DNA of 64,000 nt from Kazachstania africana CBS 2517 (GCF_000304475.1 NC_018940.1:806001-870000), one strand, 5' to 3'; shown: positions 50,101 through 59,694, counted from the stretch's first letter. Notes: a model not told the origin generated them from the letters alone. Numbers and translations are program-made.

Positions 50101-51460
50101 TACAAGAGGAGAAATTGAATGTAATATGGAATTTTTAGGATTTATTATTTTCGAAAACAAGCTCAAAAAGGCAAGCAAAGGAACAATAGACGCGCTGCAG
50201 AATGCTAATATTCGTACCATTATGTGTACTGGTGATAATGTATTAACTGCAATTTCTGTTGGTAAGGAATCTGGCCTGATTCAACAGCCACGAATTTATA
50301 TTCCAGTTCTCAACGACTCTGAAGACGAGTTTCTGGTGTGGAGGGATGTCAACGATCCTGATTCCAGGTTGGATTCCGTCACGTTACAGCCAACGGGCAT
50401 TGATAATGTTAATGACTATACTCTAGCAGTGACAGGAGAAGTATTTAGAATTCTCTTCGCCAATGAAACAGAGTATCAAACTCCCTACATTTATGAGATA
50501 CTGTTAAAAGCATCGATATACGCTAGGATGTCTCCTGATGAGAAACATGAACTTATGGAACAACTACAAAAGATTGGCTATACTGTAGGTTTTTGTGGTG
50601 ATGGTGCAAATGATTGTGGTGCATTAAAAGCTGCTGATGTAGGAATTTCCCTCTCTGAGGCCGAAGCATCCGTTGCAGCTCCTTTTACCTCACAAATTTT
50701 TGATATCAGTTGTGTCATAGATGTGATCAAAGAGGGTCGTGCGTCATTGGTAACTTCATTCGCTTGTTTCCAATACATGAGTCTTTATTCCGCAATCCAA
50801 TTTATCTCGGTCTCGTTTTTGTACAGCCGTGGATCTAATTTGGGTGACTTCCAATTTCTTTATATTGACTTATTTTTGATTGTTCCAATTGCCATTTTCA
50901 TGTCATGGTCCAAACCTTACAACAAATTAGATAAAAAGAGGCCCTCAGCTAATCTTGTTTCTTTGAAAATTCTACTCCCTTTATTTATTAGCTTCCTATT
51001 AACTTTACTCTTCCAAGGAATACCATGGATAATAGTACAGCAACAGAGTTGGTACATTAAACCAATTGTAGGAGGCGATGATGCTGTTCAATCCTCTGAC
51101 AATACGGTGCTGTTTTTCATTTCAAATTTCCAGTACATTCTTACAGCTGTAGTTCTTTCTGTGGGGCCTCCATATAGAGAACCGATGTCTGAAAATACTG
51201 GATTTATAGTTGATACCTTGTTGTCAATAATTGCGAGCTTACTTTTGATGTTTATAAATAGTGGCTCCTTCCTGGGGAAACTATTTCAATTGACTCCAAT
51301 TTCAAAAGGTTTCAAACTTTATATTATCTGTTGGGCAGTTTTGAACTATTATTCTCAATTACACCTTCCTATACTAATTAAACCATACTTGAGGAAAAGG
51401 GAAAGTAGCAAATTTTACAAGAGATTATTAAATCAGAAAAAGCATGTCCATTCAGTTTAA
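47102..51460 (+). CDS. YPK9: Vacuolar P5B-type ATPase Ypk9
   Basis: 1452-residue P-type ATPase. A 230-residue Ser/Asn-rich N-terminus precedes the P5 N-terminal membrane hairpin. The motifs in order are TGES (about 595), the P5B signature PPALP (728-732), phosphorylation site DKTGT (771-775), and the hinge GDGANDCGALKAADVG (about 1165), with about ten membrane helices. Ypk9 is the yeast orthologue of human ATP13A2 (a lysosomal polyamine exporter mutated in Parkinsonism) and protects against heavy metals. Size matches S. cerevisiae (1472); slot YOR291W. Confidence 0.95.
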   Translation: MVFEENDLYNNNNDGRYRRNPRPSFSSTRTTSTSTTLASTLVDQNTTESYAGAPVEAVPSSIVSFHHPHSLQSNNNFIPDNELQYGTSSARRSRKNSVINDMSPLLPEQYPGNNNGIRLSSSHFRFFSPEEINNAEGSATLENTDFNITWDPTPAYEQQRIYGSEVPSRRSSISFAHELSRTRSYGSQTSSARQNIQQQPSRPPSSTSSSSLSRYSIVERIPDEQIDELNDSIMSTSSRDSTSHDSQTSNSNSDDNNSNDEGYYKKSSYQMEFLKPRYHDKFYSDFTSTQTFQRFYITEEDLVIGIAGYRYSKTRLFVYNFLCVITLGLMYLLLRWMPSKRVKLIGVKCPLAKSEWVVIENAFGEFSIEPVKRQWYNRPLSTVLHLGADYNISDSNNNNHHTSEKNPNIPILISFQYRYVTFIYSPLDDLFKTNNNWIDPDWLDLSAVYRGLPSAIQEDRILAFDKNQINLKVKSTSQILFDEILHPFYIFQIFSIILWSLDEYYYYAACIFVISMLSILQSLFETKKASKNLSEISHFNCDVRVFREEFWTNVTSSDLVPGDVYEISDPSLTTFPCDSILLTGDCIVNESMLTGESVPVSKFPATEDTMFQLIDDFQNTQISSYLAKSFLFNGTKIIRTRIPQGQSACLAMVTRTGFSTTKGSLVRSMAFPKPIGFKFYRDSFKYIGVMAIIAMLGFSISCIQFIKIGLAHKTMILRALDIITIVVPPALPATLTIGTSFALNRLKKKGIFCISPTRVNVGGKIDVMCFDKTGTLTEDGLDVLGVHVCEPNNFNSYRLSALKESSNDIFTKFSLHDCNSPLDYRNKNFLMSLLTCHSLRLVDGELIGDPLDFKMFTFTGWSYDEDFQKQKFHSMYEERHQGSTFPENSDIVPTVVHPNGSDPNNKFIDNDPHNFLGVIRSFEFLSELRRMSVIVKPSGDEVYWAFTKGAPEVIMSLCNKSTLPNDYEEILHKYTHAGHRVIACSGKMLPKHSWLYSQKVTRGEIECNMEFLGFIIFENKLKKASKGTIDALQNANIRTIMCTGDNVLTAISVGKESGLIQQPRIYIPVLNDSEDEFLVWRDVNDPDSRLDSVTLQPTGIDNVNDYTLAVTGEVFRILFANETEYQTPYIYEILLKASIYARMSPDEKHELMEQLQKIGYTVGFCGDGANDCGALKAADVGISLSEAEASVAAPFTSQIFDISCVIDVIKEGRASLVTSFACFQYMSLYSAIQFISVSFLYSRGSNLGDFQFLYIDLFLIVPIAIFMSWSKPYNKLDKKRPSANLVSLKILLPLFISFLLTLLFQGIPWIIVQQQSWYIKPIVGGDDAVQSSDNTVLFFISNFQYILTAVVLSVGPPYREPMSENTGFIVDTLLSIIASLLLMFINSGSFLGKLFQLTPISKGFKLYIICWAVLNYYSQLHLPILIKPYLRKRESSKFYKRLLNQKKHVHSV

Positions 51461-51519
51461 TCTTGACTGTGTAAGTGACCTCAACGTTATACTACATATA
51501 TAGATACATTCATACACAC

Positions 51520-51520
51520 A

Positions 51521-51550
<30 letters not shown>
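51520..51550. repeat. TACA tetranucleotide run
   Basis: About seven and a half TACA units just after the YPK9 stop, between the convergent YPK9 and YOR292C 3' ends; a simple repeat likely to vary in length. Confidence 0.9.
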
Positions 51551-51551
<1 letters not shown>

Positions 51552-51642
51552 CGGAAATATGGAAAGTAAGATTAATCAAAGAACTCTCTATCATATTTTG
51601 TTGACGATCTCGAAAATATAGTCATTATATCATTAAATAAGG

Positions 51643-52608
51643 TTATATAGAATTTGATGCGTTTCTCATTGATAAGAAACAATTCCAAAGAACACCAACA
51701 GAAGAACTAAAGGGGACCTGAAAATGCTTAGGAATGATGAGAAAATTGATAAATTGGGCTAGTGGCCACACTAGTAGATTACATCCTAGAGTTGAAATGT
51801 ATAATCTCTCTATTTTTATCCTGTAAGTCTCAGAATCGCCTCTTTCCATAATAAAGTTAGAGTAAGTGAAGAAAAAGTAGAGGAAAAGTGGTGAATACAA
51901 CAGTTGATCTGATAATACGCGTTCAAGAACCTGTATAACGGTTGGATCTTCCGTATAAAAGTAATTCAAAATTTTGTACCATGGCACTTGAAAATTACTA
52001 ATAAATAGTCCCCAGAACATAAAACAAACCCATCTCCAGAAATTGAATATGGATGTGTCACGTAATTTCGAGTACTCTGTGTTAAATTCGAAATCGCTAA
52101 CATTTGAAGAAATGGCAGAAAGCCCATAGTCATTGAAGACGGAATAGTTATCACTTTCATAGCCTGTGTCTTCGTTATTCTGAGATGGAGAGGCGTTATG
52201 CCGCCATTGATGCATGAATTCGTTTGCTGTGGAATCTATTATTTGTGGTATAGGATCAATAGAAGATGAAAAATAACACGTTATGGATTGAGCAATTATA
52301 TCAGATAGTCCAAACAGAATAACATTCGTGCACATACTAGCAAAATGTGCAGATCTCTGATACAAGTCATTATAGACATTTGTTAATGACCAGAGAAGCC
52401 ACAACCACAGTAGAAATAAAGTCCAATGAACGATAGTGACATTATATAACTTAAACTGGGTGATATCCTCGGCAAAATGTAGTAATTTATATTGGAGCAC
52501 AACAGTTCTCGATAAACTAGGGGAGGAATCATCGTGTGATTCTATATCCTCATTGCTGCTATCATAATGCACTACTATTTGATCTCTACCAAATAGTTGA
52601 AGGGGCAT
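51643..52608 (-). CDS. Mpv17/PMP22-family membrane protein (YOR292C type)
   Basis: 321-residue protein with several hydrophobic segments. The family core WRWVCFMFWGLFISNFQVPWYKIL appears in the middle and QFINFLIIPKHFQVPF near the C-terminus, characteristic of Mpv17/PMP22/Sym1. The S. cerevisiae homologue (309 residues) is reported at the vacuole; the function is unknown. A long N-terminal extension (about 100 residues) with a first membrane segment distinguishes it from Sym1. Confidence 0.88.
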   Translation of the reverse strand: MPLQLFGRDQIVVHYDSSNEDIESHDDSSPSLSRTVVLQYKLLHFAEDITQFKLYNVTIVHWTLFLLWLWLLWSLTNVYNDLYQRSAHFASMCTNVILFGLSDIIAQSITCYFSSSIDPIPQIIDSTANEFMHQWRHNASPSQNNEDTGYESDNYSVFNDYGLSAISSNVSDFEFNTEYSKLRDTSIFNFWRWVCFMFWGLFISNFQVPWYKILNYFYTEDPTVIQVLERVLSDQLLYSPLFLYFFFTYSNFIMERGDSETYRIKIERLYISTLGCNLLVWPLAQFINFLIIPKHFQVPFSSSVGVLWNCFLSMRNASNSI

Positions 52609-52749
52609 TTACCTATGTAATATGCTACACCCCAATAATATAGATCTTAATCGTTATGATTCGTACTTCAAGCCTAATTAAACCCAAAGAATGGGGCTCT
52701 GTCGATATGCGAGTATTGCCGGGAAGTACGTTTTCATGGACTGCCGTTT

Positions 52750-52762
52750 TAACCCATACATT
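52750..52762 (+). promoter_or_regulatory. Rap1 site
   Basis: AACCCATACATTA, close to the Rap1 consensus ACACCCATACATT used at most ribosomal-protein promoters, about 410 bases before the RPS10 ATG and followed by a TATA-like TATATAT and a T-tract. Confidence 0.75.
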
Positions 52763-52844
52763 ATATATGCGTGGGTGGAAAAATAAAAAACTTCAAAAAG
52801 TATATCATTTTTTTTGCTAAAAATTGAAAAATTGAAACTTTTCA

Positions 52845-53095
52845 GAATTGCGAGGCGAAATGGTACTTGTCAGCTAAGCAAGCTCTAGGCAGAGACATTG
52901 GAGTAACTACCTTTCTGGGGACTCCACGGAACCCTCCCAGTAATGGAGCTTCCCAGTAATGTAGGGAACCTTTGATGTCTGCTCCGCTTAGCTTCGGTCG
53001 GAGGGTTGGTTGAGAGTTGAACCAAACTCTTTGTACTGGGCTGGGTCATCCCACTGCTAACCGCTTCTATGCTAGGCTGTTACACTATGTAGAGA
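52845..53095 (+). other. Structured GC-rich block, possible non-coding RNA
   Basis: Inverted repeats in one stretch: AGCTAAGC (about 52871) with GCTTAGCT (about 52988); AGACAT (about 52896) with ATGTCT (about 52974); GGAGT with ACTCC (about 52904 and 52923); and TTGGTT with AACCAA (about 53007 and 53021). TCCCAGTAATG occurs twice, 16 bases apart, near 52937. The first two pairs nest. No reading frame of note. It may be an RNA transcribed from the Rap1 promoter or an unusually long structured leader of RPS10. Confidence 0.3.
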
Positions 53096-53172
53096 TGAGT
53101 ATACAAGAAGCTCAATAGGTGTGAAGGTAGTTGTTAGAAGTAAGCAAAGAGACCATAAACCAAGGAACCAAT

Positions 53173-53824
53173 ATGTTGATGCCAAAGGGTGAAAGGGACA
53201 AGATCCACAGATATTTGTTTCAAGGTATGTTAACGAAAACAGAAATGAAGATATAAAATGAACGATTAGCACCTAGATTGTTGTTAAATGGCCGATAAGA
53301 TTCATATTATCAACCAAAAACAGTTCTGTTAATATGGTATGAAATGTAATTCGACAAGGGTCGAGGATAATTAGGAACTACAATACCAAATATGCTAAAC
53401 TTTGAAATTTGCGTACACATAGAGGTTAACCAATTTTCATAGCTACAGAAAATCCATATAAATATTTCACAATCTGATTAAAACAAACGTCGTCATTATA
53501 AATAATCAATAAAACAATTTTTACTAACGACCAAATTTAATACTTTTTTTTTAACTAGAAGGTGTTGTCGTTGCCAAGAAGGACTTCAACCAAGCCAAGC
53601 ACGAAGAAATTGACACCAGAAACTTATATGTTATCAAGGCTTTACAATCTTTAACTTCCAAGGGTTACGTCAAGACTCAATTCTCTTGGCAATACTATTA
53701 CTACACCTTAACTGAAGAAGGTGTAGAATACTTAAGGGACTATCTTCACTTACCAGAACACATTGTTCCAGGTACTTACATTCAAGACAGATCTCAAAAC
53801 CAAAGACCACAAAGAAGATACTAA
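53173..53824 (+). CDS. RPS10A: 40S ribosomal protein S10 (eS10), two exons
   Basis: Exon 1 is 53173-53224 ([17 protein letters not shown] plus one base) and exon 2 is 53559-53824. The spliced product is 105 residues, equal in length to S. cerevisiae Rps10, with the conserved [10 protein letters not shown] start of exon 2 and QRPQRRY end. The protein sits at the beak of the 40S subunit. Intron position is exactly that of S. cerevisiae RPS10A/B. The slot is YOR293W. Codon use is highly biased, as expected for a ribosomal protein. Confidence 0.97.
53225..53558 (+). other. RPS10 intron
   Basis: 334-base spliceosomal intron with 5' site GTATGT, branch point TACTAAC (53522-53528), a T-tract and 3' site TAG ending at 53558. 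It splits codon 18 after its first base. Confidence 0.95.
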
Positions 53825-54463
53825 GAGTATTAACCACTTTTCCGGGAATCCTTTATAATATTTTCTATCTAAGGTTAAACATCGTTTAATGTATATCTTT
53901 CAACCAATTTTCTAAAAATATTAAACTATATTATCTGGTGATTTTCTATTCTTTTTTTACCATCGTATCGAAGCTAGTACTGAAGCTATAAATAATCTTG
54001 AAAATTATATAACTTCACAATGCGCAAGTTCTCATTTTATGCTGGAACCGCTCATTTGGGACTTGCGTGCAACTTAGACGCCAAGTATAACCGAGACGCT
54101 CATTTTTATACTTTTTAAGTGTTCTTGACGACAATCTAGATGTCTAGCTTCGAGGATGGTGTCATGTTGGCTTTTATTTTAGGCAACGTTAAACATTCAA
54201 CAAGAAACCAGTAACTTGTGCAAAATATATAATGTAGGATTGAGTAAGTCAGTTTGAAGATGAGCTATTCTTGCGGGAGCCTACAGTGATGCCCTTCAGC
54301 TCTGCAATTTCACCATTTGAAGCTTAATAGCGACAGGGTTTGTTTATATTATTTTCATCGCGACGCCTTAAAGTTACCAGTATTCATGATATTAGTATAA
54401 TGTAAAAAATATTGAAATATTTGATGGATTATCCCAAAGCTAAAATCAGACTTTTTAGGGCAA
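53825..54463. other. Intergenic region RPS10 - UAF30
   Basis: 639 bases where RRS1 lies in S. cerevisiae. No RRS1 reading frame or visible remnant. One clear inverted repeat, TGCGCAAGT (54021-54029) with ACTTGCGTG (54061-54069), could form a 9-pair RNA stem with two wobble pairs. Confidence 0.45.
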
Positions 54464-55456
54464 ATGTCACAAGGAGAAGAGCATCCAGAAGATGTCAGTA
54501 GTTTTATTCCATATATTGAAGCAGTAGTACCCATCGTAGCCTCTGCTGAAACCGATCTGGAGTCGATCAAACTTTTGATTGAAGACACATTCCTATGTGA
54601 TTTAGAACCGTATAAACAAGATATAGATGACCTTGTAAGGAAAAGAAGAAATGCTTTCGAAGAGATTACAGAAAATTGTATATCTAGGGAAGAAATGAAA
54701 GCCAGGCAACGGAAACTAGTTAAGGACTTGATACATCGAGATAGCAAACAAACTGCTCACGATGCATATCATAGAAAGAGGAAAAAAACTAGCAAGTCCC
54801 AAGTTTCAGAACAAAGAGTGCAACTAAGTAAAGATTTAGAGGAGCTTCTTGGACTCAGGCAATCAACAAGAGCAGAGTTAGTAAGACTGTTATGGAAGTA
54901 TATAGAAAAGAATGGTTTACAAAATTCTGATGACGAACAAGAAGTCTTCTCTGATGAAAAAATGAGAAAGGTTTTTGGTGAGAAGATTGATGAGTTTTCA
55001 ATTAACACAATTCTTCAACGTCATACCATCGATCTACCAAATAATGATCCAAAGAAGAAAAAAAACATGGTAAACATTGAAATTGAAATATCCAACCCTA
55101 GTAGCAGCGGCAGCAGCGGTAGCAGCGACGATGATGAGGATGATGAGGATGATGAGGATGGACAGGAGAAGGAACAAGAGACGGGAGGTAGCAAAAGTGC
55201 AGATGAATTTAATACTCGGTCTTCTATTTCTAATGAGGACTCGTCTGATGAGATTTCGTCGTCTGGGTATTATTCTGTTGACGAATTCCCCAATGATCCA
55301 GAGAGCGACAAGCCCAATGGCGGTTTACAGGGGCCATCTAAAGAGTCTTCATCTGGTATTAGATCTAGTGGAAGCCCCAATGAAAATTCTTCCGGAGTTG
55401 AAGACAGTGTCTTATCGTATCAATCACCGGTCGATTTCTCAGACGTCGGACAGTAA
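54464..55456 (+). CDS. UAF30: SWIB-domain protein Uaf30 (UAF subunit)
   Basis: 330 residues. A DEK-C-like N-terminal helix bundle (about 15-70) and a SWIB/MDM2 domain (about 128-190, LLGLRQSTRAELVRLLWKYI) match S. cerevisiae Uaf30 (228 residues). The final 130 residues are a low-complexity acidic and Ser/Gly-rich tail, longer than expected. Uaf30 belongs to the upstream activating factor that commits rDNA promoters to RNA polymerase I. Slot YOR295W. Confidence 0.9.
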   Translation: MSQGEEHPEDVSSFIPYIEAVVPIVASAETDLESIKLLIEDTFLCDLEPYKQDIDDLVRKRRNAFEEITENCISREEMKARQRKLVKDLIHRDSKQTAHDAYHRKRKKTSKSQVSEQRVQLSKDLEELLGLRQSTRAELVRLLWKYIEKNGLQNSDDEQEVFSDEKMRKVFGEKIDEFSINTILQRHTIDLPNNDPKKKKNMVNIEIEISNPSSSGSSGSSDDDEDDEDDEDGQEKEQETGGSKSADEFNTRSSISNEDSSDEISSSGYYSVDEFPNDPESDKPNGGLQGPSKESSSGIRSSGSPNENSSGVEDSVLSYQSPVDFSDVGQ

Positions 55457-55761
55457 CTCAAGCATTAATCATTGATACATACTGTAGAAAAGCATATAAA
55501 CAGCATAACTTATGACAATAGTTCATGAAATACAACTTTCATAACATAAACCACTTTCTCCGTGATCTAACAGATTTTGAAAGGAACTATCTTTTCAAAG
55601 AAGTCGCCATTTGTATTAAGCGAGCATCAGTATTATTTTTGTATTACTGAGGACCTCATCGAATTTCATTGTAAATAAAAAAACGAAGTGCGTTTCAGCC
55701 ATAGATTAAAATACCAACTACTGGATGACTATACCACAATACTAGAACAGCCTCATACATA
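55457..55761. promoter_or_regulatory. YOR296W promoter interval
   Basis: 305 AT-rich bases between UAF30 and YOR296W. Nothing recognised. Confidence 0.4.
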
Positions 55762-58700
55762 ATGCACCGATATAACTCGTCAACACCACCTGTGCGACCT
55801 CCGCCATGTGGGGACCCATTATCCATGCCAAATGAAAGTAAAACAGCTATTTCAGTTGAAGAAATCTATTCATATATTCTAAAGATCATAATCTTCGAAT
55901 ATATTAACGAACCACGTTTTCATAGAACACAATATCCTGAACGTAGAATAGTGTCTAATACGATTCCCATAAATGATTTTAAATCACAATATAATAATAG
56001 CAACAAAAATATCAATCGAAATAAAAGATTATCATGGTTGCCAAGCACAACTGCAGAACTCGATGTAACAAGATTTGAAGAGCATAGTATAAACGCATTA
56101 AAAGATAGCTTAGAACGTTACCTCAATGGAGTTGCAATTCAGAAGAAAAATGTCAGAACAGAGGAATATAGACGGTCCTTACTAAAATTATACAATGACT
56201 ATTTCCTCAATCCTACAATGAAAAGGACTTTAGAATTGACTAGCAAACCAGAGGACTTAATAGTGTACTTCTCAAAGGTTGCTAATAACAATCTGAGCAA
56301 ACTTAATGTCGAGAATCTACAGAACGAACTTCATGGGGAGATTTCCCTATTTATTGATTTATTGATAACACTCGTTCCATCTGACGCACCTGGCTCTATA
56401 ACTGAAAAATTGAGACAGTACAAGGTTAATATAAATCCTACAAGAAGGCCGTTAACTAGCCGCAAATTACCCCAAAACAAGATTAATCAAGCTCTAGATG
56501 AGCCTTCAGGTAGGAGCGCTGGTGGCCCATCCATTAAAAATACTTCTCCTACTTTTAGATTTCAAGAAGTGAGTCATGCCTCCTATGTTGCTGCTCTATT
56601 TGGTATTGACCCCATTAAAATGGAGCAAGATATAATAAGGTTATCGAAAGATGTCACAAAAAGTGCTTTATGCGAAGAGTTTCGTCAAATTCGAAATAAC
56701 CTCAATGCTGATAAAGGAAGACTTCGAATTGAAGATTTTGACGATGAATTAGAATATAGAAAGTGGAAAACCTATGAAGTCAACGAAATCTCTAAGCTGG
56801 TCGAAAAATTCCAAGAGTTGAGAGAAAGAAGGCTACCAGATCAAAATGTGAGTACTGCAATTATTCCAAAAAGTGCGCATAATTCTTTTATTATCTTCAT
56901 GTCTATGATTTTGAAAAAAGAATGTCAGAATAGTATGTCTTCTCTGAATCTTTCTCAGGATGCAATGTTTTTGATGACAAAAGTTTCGAAGTACTGGAGA
57001 CTTGACTATCCAACAACCTTGGCCACATTATTATACACAGCTGCAAATATGGCAATTTTGAATGATGAAGAGTTAAATTTACCATTAACTGTCAATCTTT
57101 TCAGTATGCTAAGAATAAAATTTCTAAAATCAGATGATATCATTGATTTCAGCAATTGGAATACATTAGACCGAAAGCTTTGGATTTCAAATTTGAACTT
57201 TACATCGAATCAATGTTTTTCATCCATTGACAATCTTTTATCTGGGTTATATGCTTCCGTACAGCCAAAGTTCTCTCCCATCCTATCGTTTTACTACACT
57301 AATATCCAATCAGATCTGGCTATCTATAATCCCAAAACATTGAGCAAGGAGAATTTCCGTTCTATTATGGCTAAATTGCGAAAGACAATTTTTAGAGCAT
57401 CAGAACAGCATTATATTTCATTGATTAAATCATTACCGCAAAGTGATCAACTAGAATTTCATCATATTTACGATTTAACTGAATCAGTCAAAGAAACTAT
57501 TAAAACTATACAAAAAAGATACACCAAACCTCTCTTAGACGAAATAAATATTGCATTTTTATGCGCCGACACTTTGATCTCTGCATTTACTACCGACGTT
57601 ACACAATTACTAGCACTTGCAGAAAGAAATTGTAATAGCACCAGCAAAAAAATAGCTCCTGTCGATGCACTTGAACTTTATGCAAACCTGCGAGAGTTGC
57701 GAGATATTTTTATTCAGGTTCAAAATAAGAGAACGTTCCCTATCAATCTTGAGAATCGTTTCAAGAAATATTTGACAGAGTTCACACAAAATGTCCGTAA
57801 TCAGATCATCACTTCCATACGAACAATAATAAAGAATGAAAAATGGGAACATGTCAATACGGGTACGCCTTACAGTAGCTCAGTAATCGATATTTTCAAA
57901 ATGATACATGAATACATACAAACAGTTGAAAATTTCAATTGGGGTAATCCTTATCAGTTTGCCGTCTCAATTACACATATTCTTAAGGCATTTTCTGATG
58001 GCGTTTCACTTTATTCATTAGAAACATTACATTTAATTGAAAGAGACTTAAGATTACAAAAATCACCTATTCAATTACAAGAACCATCAAACTCATCATT
58101 TGCCTCAGAAGAGAAGAGGAAAAGTAGATTCTCCTTTCATGAAATGAAAAGTGCCCTTAAATCAAACGAGATGATCGTTCCTGCGCCTTACCAATATACA
58201 GTGAGGACATGTGTGCTTCTGAATAATTTGGAGGCTATGCTTTCAAAAGTTGAAGAATTAGAGGATCAAGTACAGCCAGAACGTCTTTCTATCATAATTA
58301 AAAATTTTGAAAATGAGAATAAATCAAAAGCATCTTTCTCGGACAATTACGAAGCAATGAAACACTTGTATACCATTCGTGTTATTGAAGCAAATGATAT
58401 TAGAGGATATGGAAGTGATGGATTTTCAAACGCCGCTGTATCTTTGAGAAGCAGTAAATGGCAGCGAGAAATCGGTGCAACTAAAACGATACCCAGAAAT
58501 AACAACCCTATATGGGATGAAGAATTTGAAGTAGAATTGGCACACAATGAAACATGTTCGATTATGTTCAACATTTGGCACCATCACTTAAGAAGATTTA
58601 AGTCATTGAATTCTGATGACTTATGTGGTAGAACTACCATTACATTAGCACCGCAGAATTTTCCAAGTGATGGGCTTCCTATTGAGAAGACGTTAAAATT

Positions 58701-59694
58701 AGATACTCAAGGTGAATTAGTTATACAGGTTTCTCTGGAGACAGAAAAAGTAGATCCGATGTTTGCTGTTGGAAGGATTTGTAGAAGTTTGTCAAGAGCT
58801 CGAGACAAGGCTATAGAATCACTAGTAAATAAGTTCTCCAGCTTTGTCAATTTTGCATTTTCTAGAGAGACTCTGAAGAGTGTTCATCATAACACTGGAA
58901 GTAAAAAGGTTTCCCAACATGAAATTTACGAGGCAATTGTACCACTATTTGATTATTTAAACTCCAATCTAAATATTTTAGCATCGGAACTAACACAGGA
59001 CCTACTTTTTATGGTAATGCTCAGAGCATGGTCCCTTATCCTGAGCACAGCTGATAACCTACTTCTACCGCCACTATCTATCGCAAAGAACAAGCTGGCC
59101 TTAGCAAAAAGGACCATCTGGAATGTAGGCAATTCTTCAACTATCCCTGGTTACGGTCGCCCTTTGAGTCAAACAGAGGTAGATATTATTTTCTCGTGGT
59201 TGAATGCATTATGTATAGACTTCTTCCACAATAACGGAGAAGGTCCTCCACTGGAGAATTTGAAGAATAAACTTTATCAGAATCTTTTGTTAATACCAAA
59301 CCTTTACGACAAAAGCTCATTAGAATTGAAGAAAGATATACAAAGATTAACCCCAACCTACGAATCATATGTAAGACATCTAAATGAGAAGGATAACTCA
59401 AAAGTTGTTGTTAGCAGGAAGCTTACAAGAATCGTTAGAAGAAGGACAATAATGTCTGCAGGGTCTAAGAAACTAAGCATTGACTCAGGAAGGCCGATAG
59501 ATAGTAGTGATATAGAACAATTGGAGAGGGAAGTTGAGACGATGAATGTGATTCTTAGGATGTTAATGGCAAAAGGAGAACTAGACTATGTCTATAGACA
59601 ATTGCACGAAAGAAAACTCAAGAGAAAAGAAATTATTAAAACCTACGTGGCGAAAAGAGTAAGTAAAGGCCAAAAAATAGCATATAAGTCATAG
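55762..59694 (+). CDS. C2 and Munc13-homology protein (YOR296W type)
   Basis: 1310-residue protein. The large N-terminal helical region and flanks of the C2 domain carry Munc13-homology (MHD/MUN-like) segments. The C2 domain spans about residues 865-990 (YTIRVIEANDIRGYGSDGFS ... NNNPIWDEEFEVEL). Not all calcium-binding Asp positions are obvious. Related fungal proteins act with membranes and vesicle traffic; the S. cerevisiae homologue (1289 residues) has no established function. This is the last gene of the chromosome XV-like order. Confidence 0.9.
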   Translation: MHRYNSSTPPVRPPPCGDPLSMPNESKTAISVEEIYSYILKIIIFEYINEPRFHRTQYPERRIVSNTIPINDFKSQYNNSNKNINRNKRLSWLPSTTAELDVTRFEEHSINALKDSLERYLNGVAIQKKNVRTEEYRRSLLKLYNDYFLNPTMKRTLELTSKPEDLIVYFSKVANNNLSKLNVENLQNELHGEISLFIDLLITLVPSDAPGSITEKLRQYKVNINPTRRPLTSRKLPQNKINQALDEPSGRSAGGPSIKNTSPTFRFQEVSHASYVAALFGIDPIKMEQDIIRLSKDVTKSALCEEFRQIRNNLNADKGRLRIEDFDDELEYRKWKTYEVNEISKLVEKFQELRERRLPDQNVSTAIIPKSAHNSFIIFMSMILKKECQNSMSSLNLSQDAMFLMTKVSKYWRLDYPTTLATLLYTAANMAILNDEELNLPLTVNLFSMLRIKFLKSDDIIDFSNWNTLDRKLWISNLNFTSNQCFSSIDNLLSGLYASVQPKFSPILSFYYTNIQSDLAIYNPKTLSKENFRSIMAKLRKTIFRASEQHYISLIKSLPQSDQLEFHHIYDLTESVKETIKTIQKRYTKPLLDEINIAFLCADTLISAFTTDVTQLLALAERNCNSTSKKIAPVDALELYANLRELRDIFIQVQNKRTFPINLENRFKKYLTEFTQNVRNQIITSIRTIIKNEKWEHVNTGTPYSSSVIDIFKMIHEYIQTVENFNWGNPYQFAVSITHILKAFSDGVSLYSLETLHLIERDLRLQKSPIQLQEPSNSSFASEEKRKSRFSFHEMKSALKSNEMIVPAPYQYTVRTCVLLNNLEAMLSKVEELEDQVQPERLSIIIKNFENENKSKASFSDNYEAMKHLYTIRVIEANDIRGYGSDGFSNAAVSLRSSKWQREIGATKTIPRNNNPIWDEEFEVELAHNETCSIMFNIWHHHLRRFKSLNSDDLCGRTTITLAPQNFPSDGLPIEKTLKLDTQGELVIQVSLETEKVDPMFAVGRICRSLSRARDKAIESLVNKFSSFVNFAFSRETLKSVHHNTGSKKVSQHEIYEAIVPLFDYLNSNLNILASELTQDLLFMVMLRAWSLILSTADNLLLPPLSIAKNKLALAKRTIWNVGNSSTIPGYGRPLSQTEVDIIFSWLNALCIDFFHNNGEGPPLENLKNKLYQNLLLIPNLYDKSSLELKKDIQRLTPTYESYVRHLNEKDNSKVVVSRKLTRIVRRRTIMSAGSKKLSIDSGRPIDSSDIEQLEREVETMNVILRMLMAKGELDYVYRQLHERKLKRKEIIKTYVAKRVSKGQKIAYKS

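Larger units (their letters stand above)
52609..53172. promoter_or_regulatory. RPS10 upstream region with Rap1 site and structured block
   Basis: 564 bases. A Rap1-type site is at 52750-52762 and a T-tract at about 52807-52816, the usual ribosomal-protein promoter layout. From about 52845 to 53095 the sequence turns GC-richer with several inverted repeats, unlike an ordinary short yeast leader. Confidence 0.6.

Noticed and set aside
51520..51550. TACA repeat as part of a transposon end
   Set aside because: Only a simple tetranucleotide run; no LTR-like TG...CA termini or target duplication nearby.
53072..53272. Minus-strand ORF overlapping RPS10 exon 1
   Set aside because: It is a shadow of the ribosomal-protein exon and intron; the plus strand has conserved splice signals and protein.
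53825..54463. RRS1 remnant between RPS10 and UAF30
   Set aside because: No frame or peptide fragment recognisable as Rrs1 on either strand by eye.
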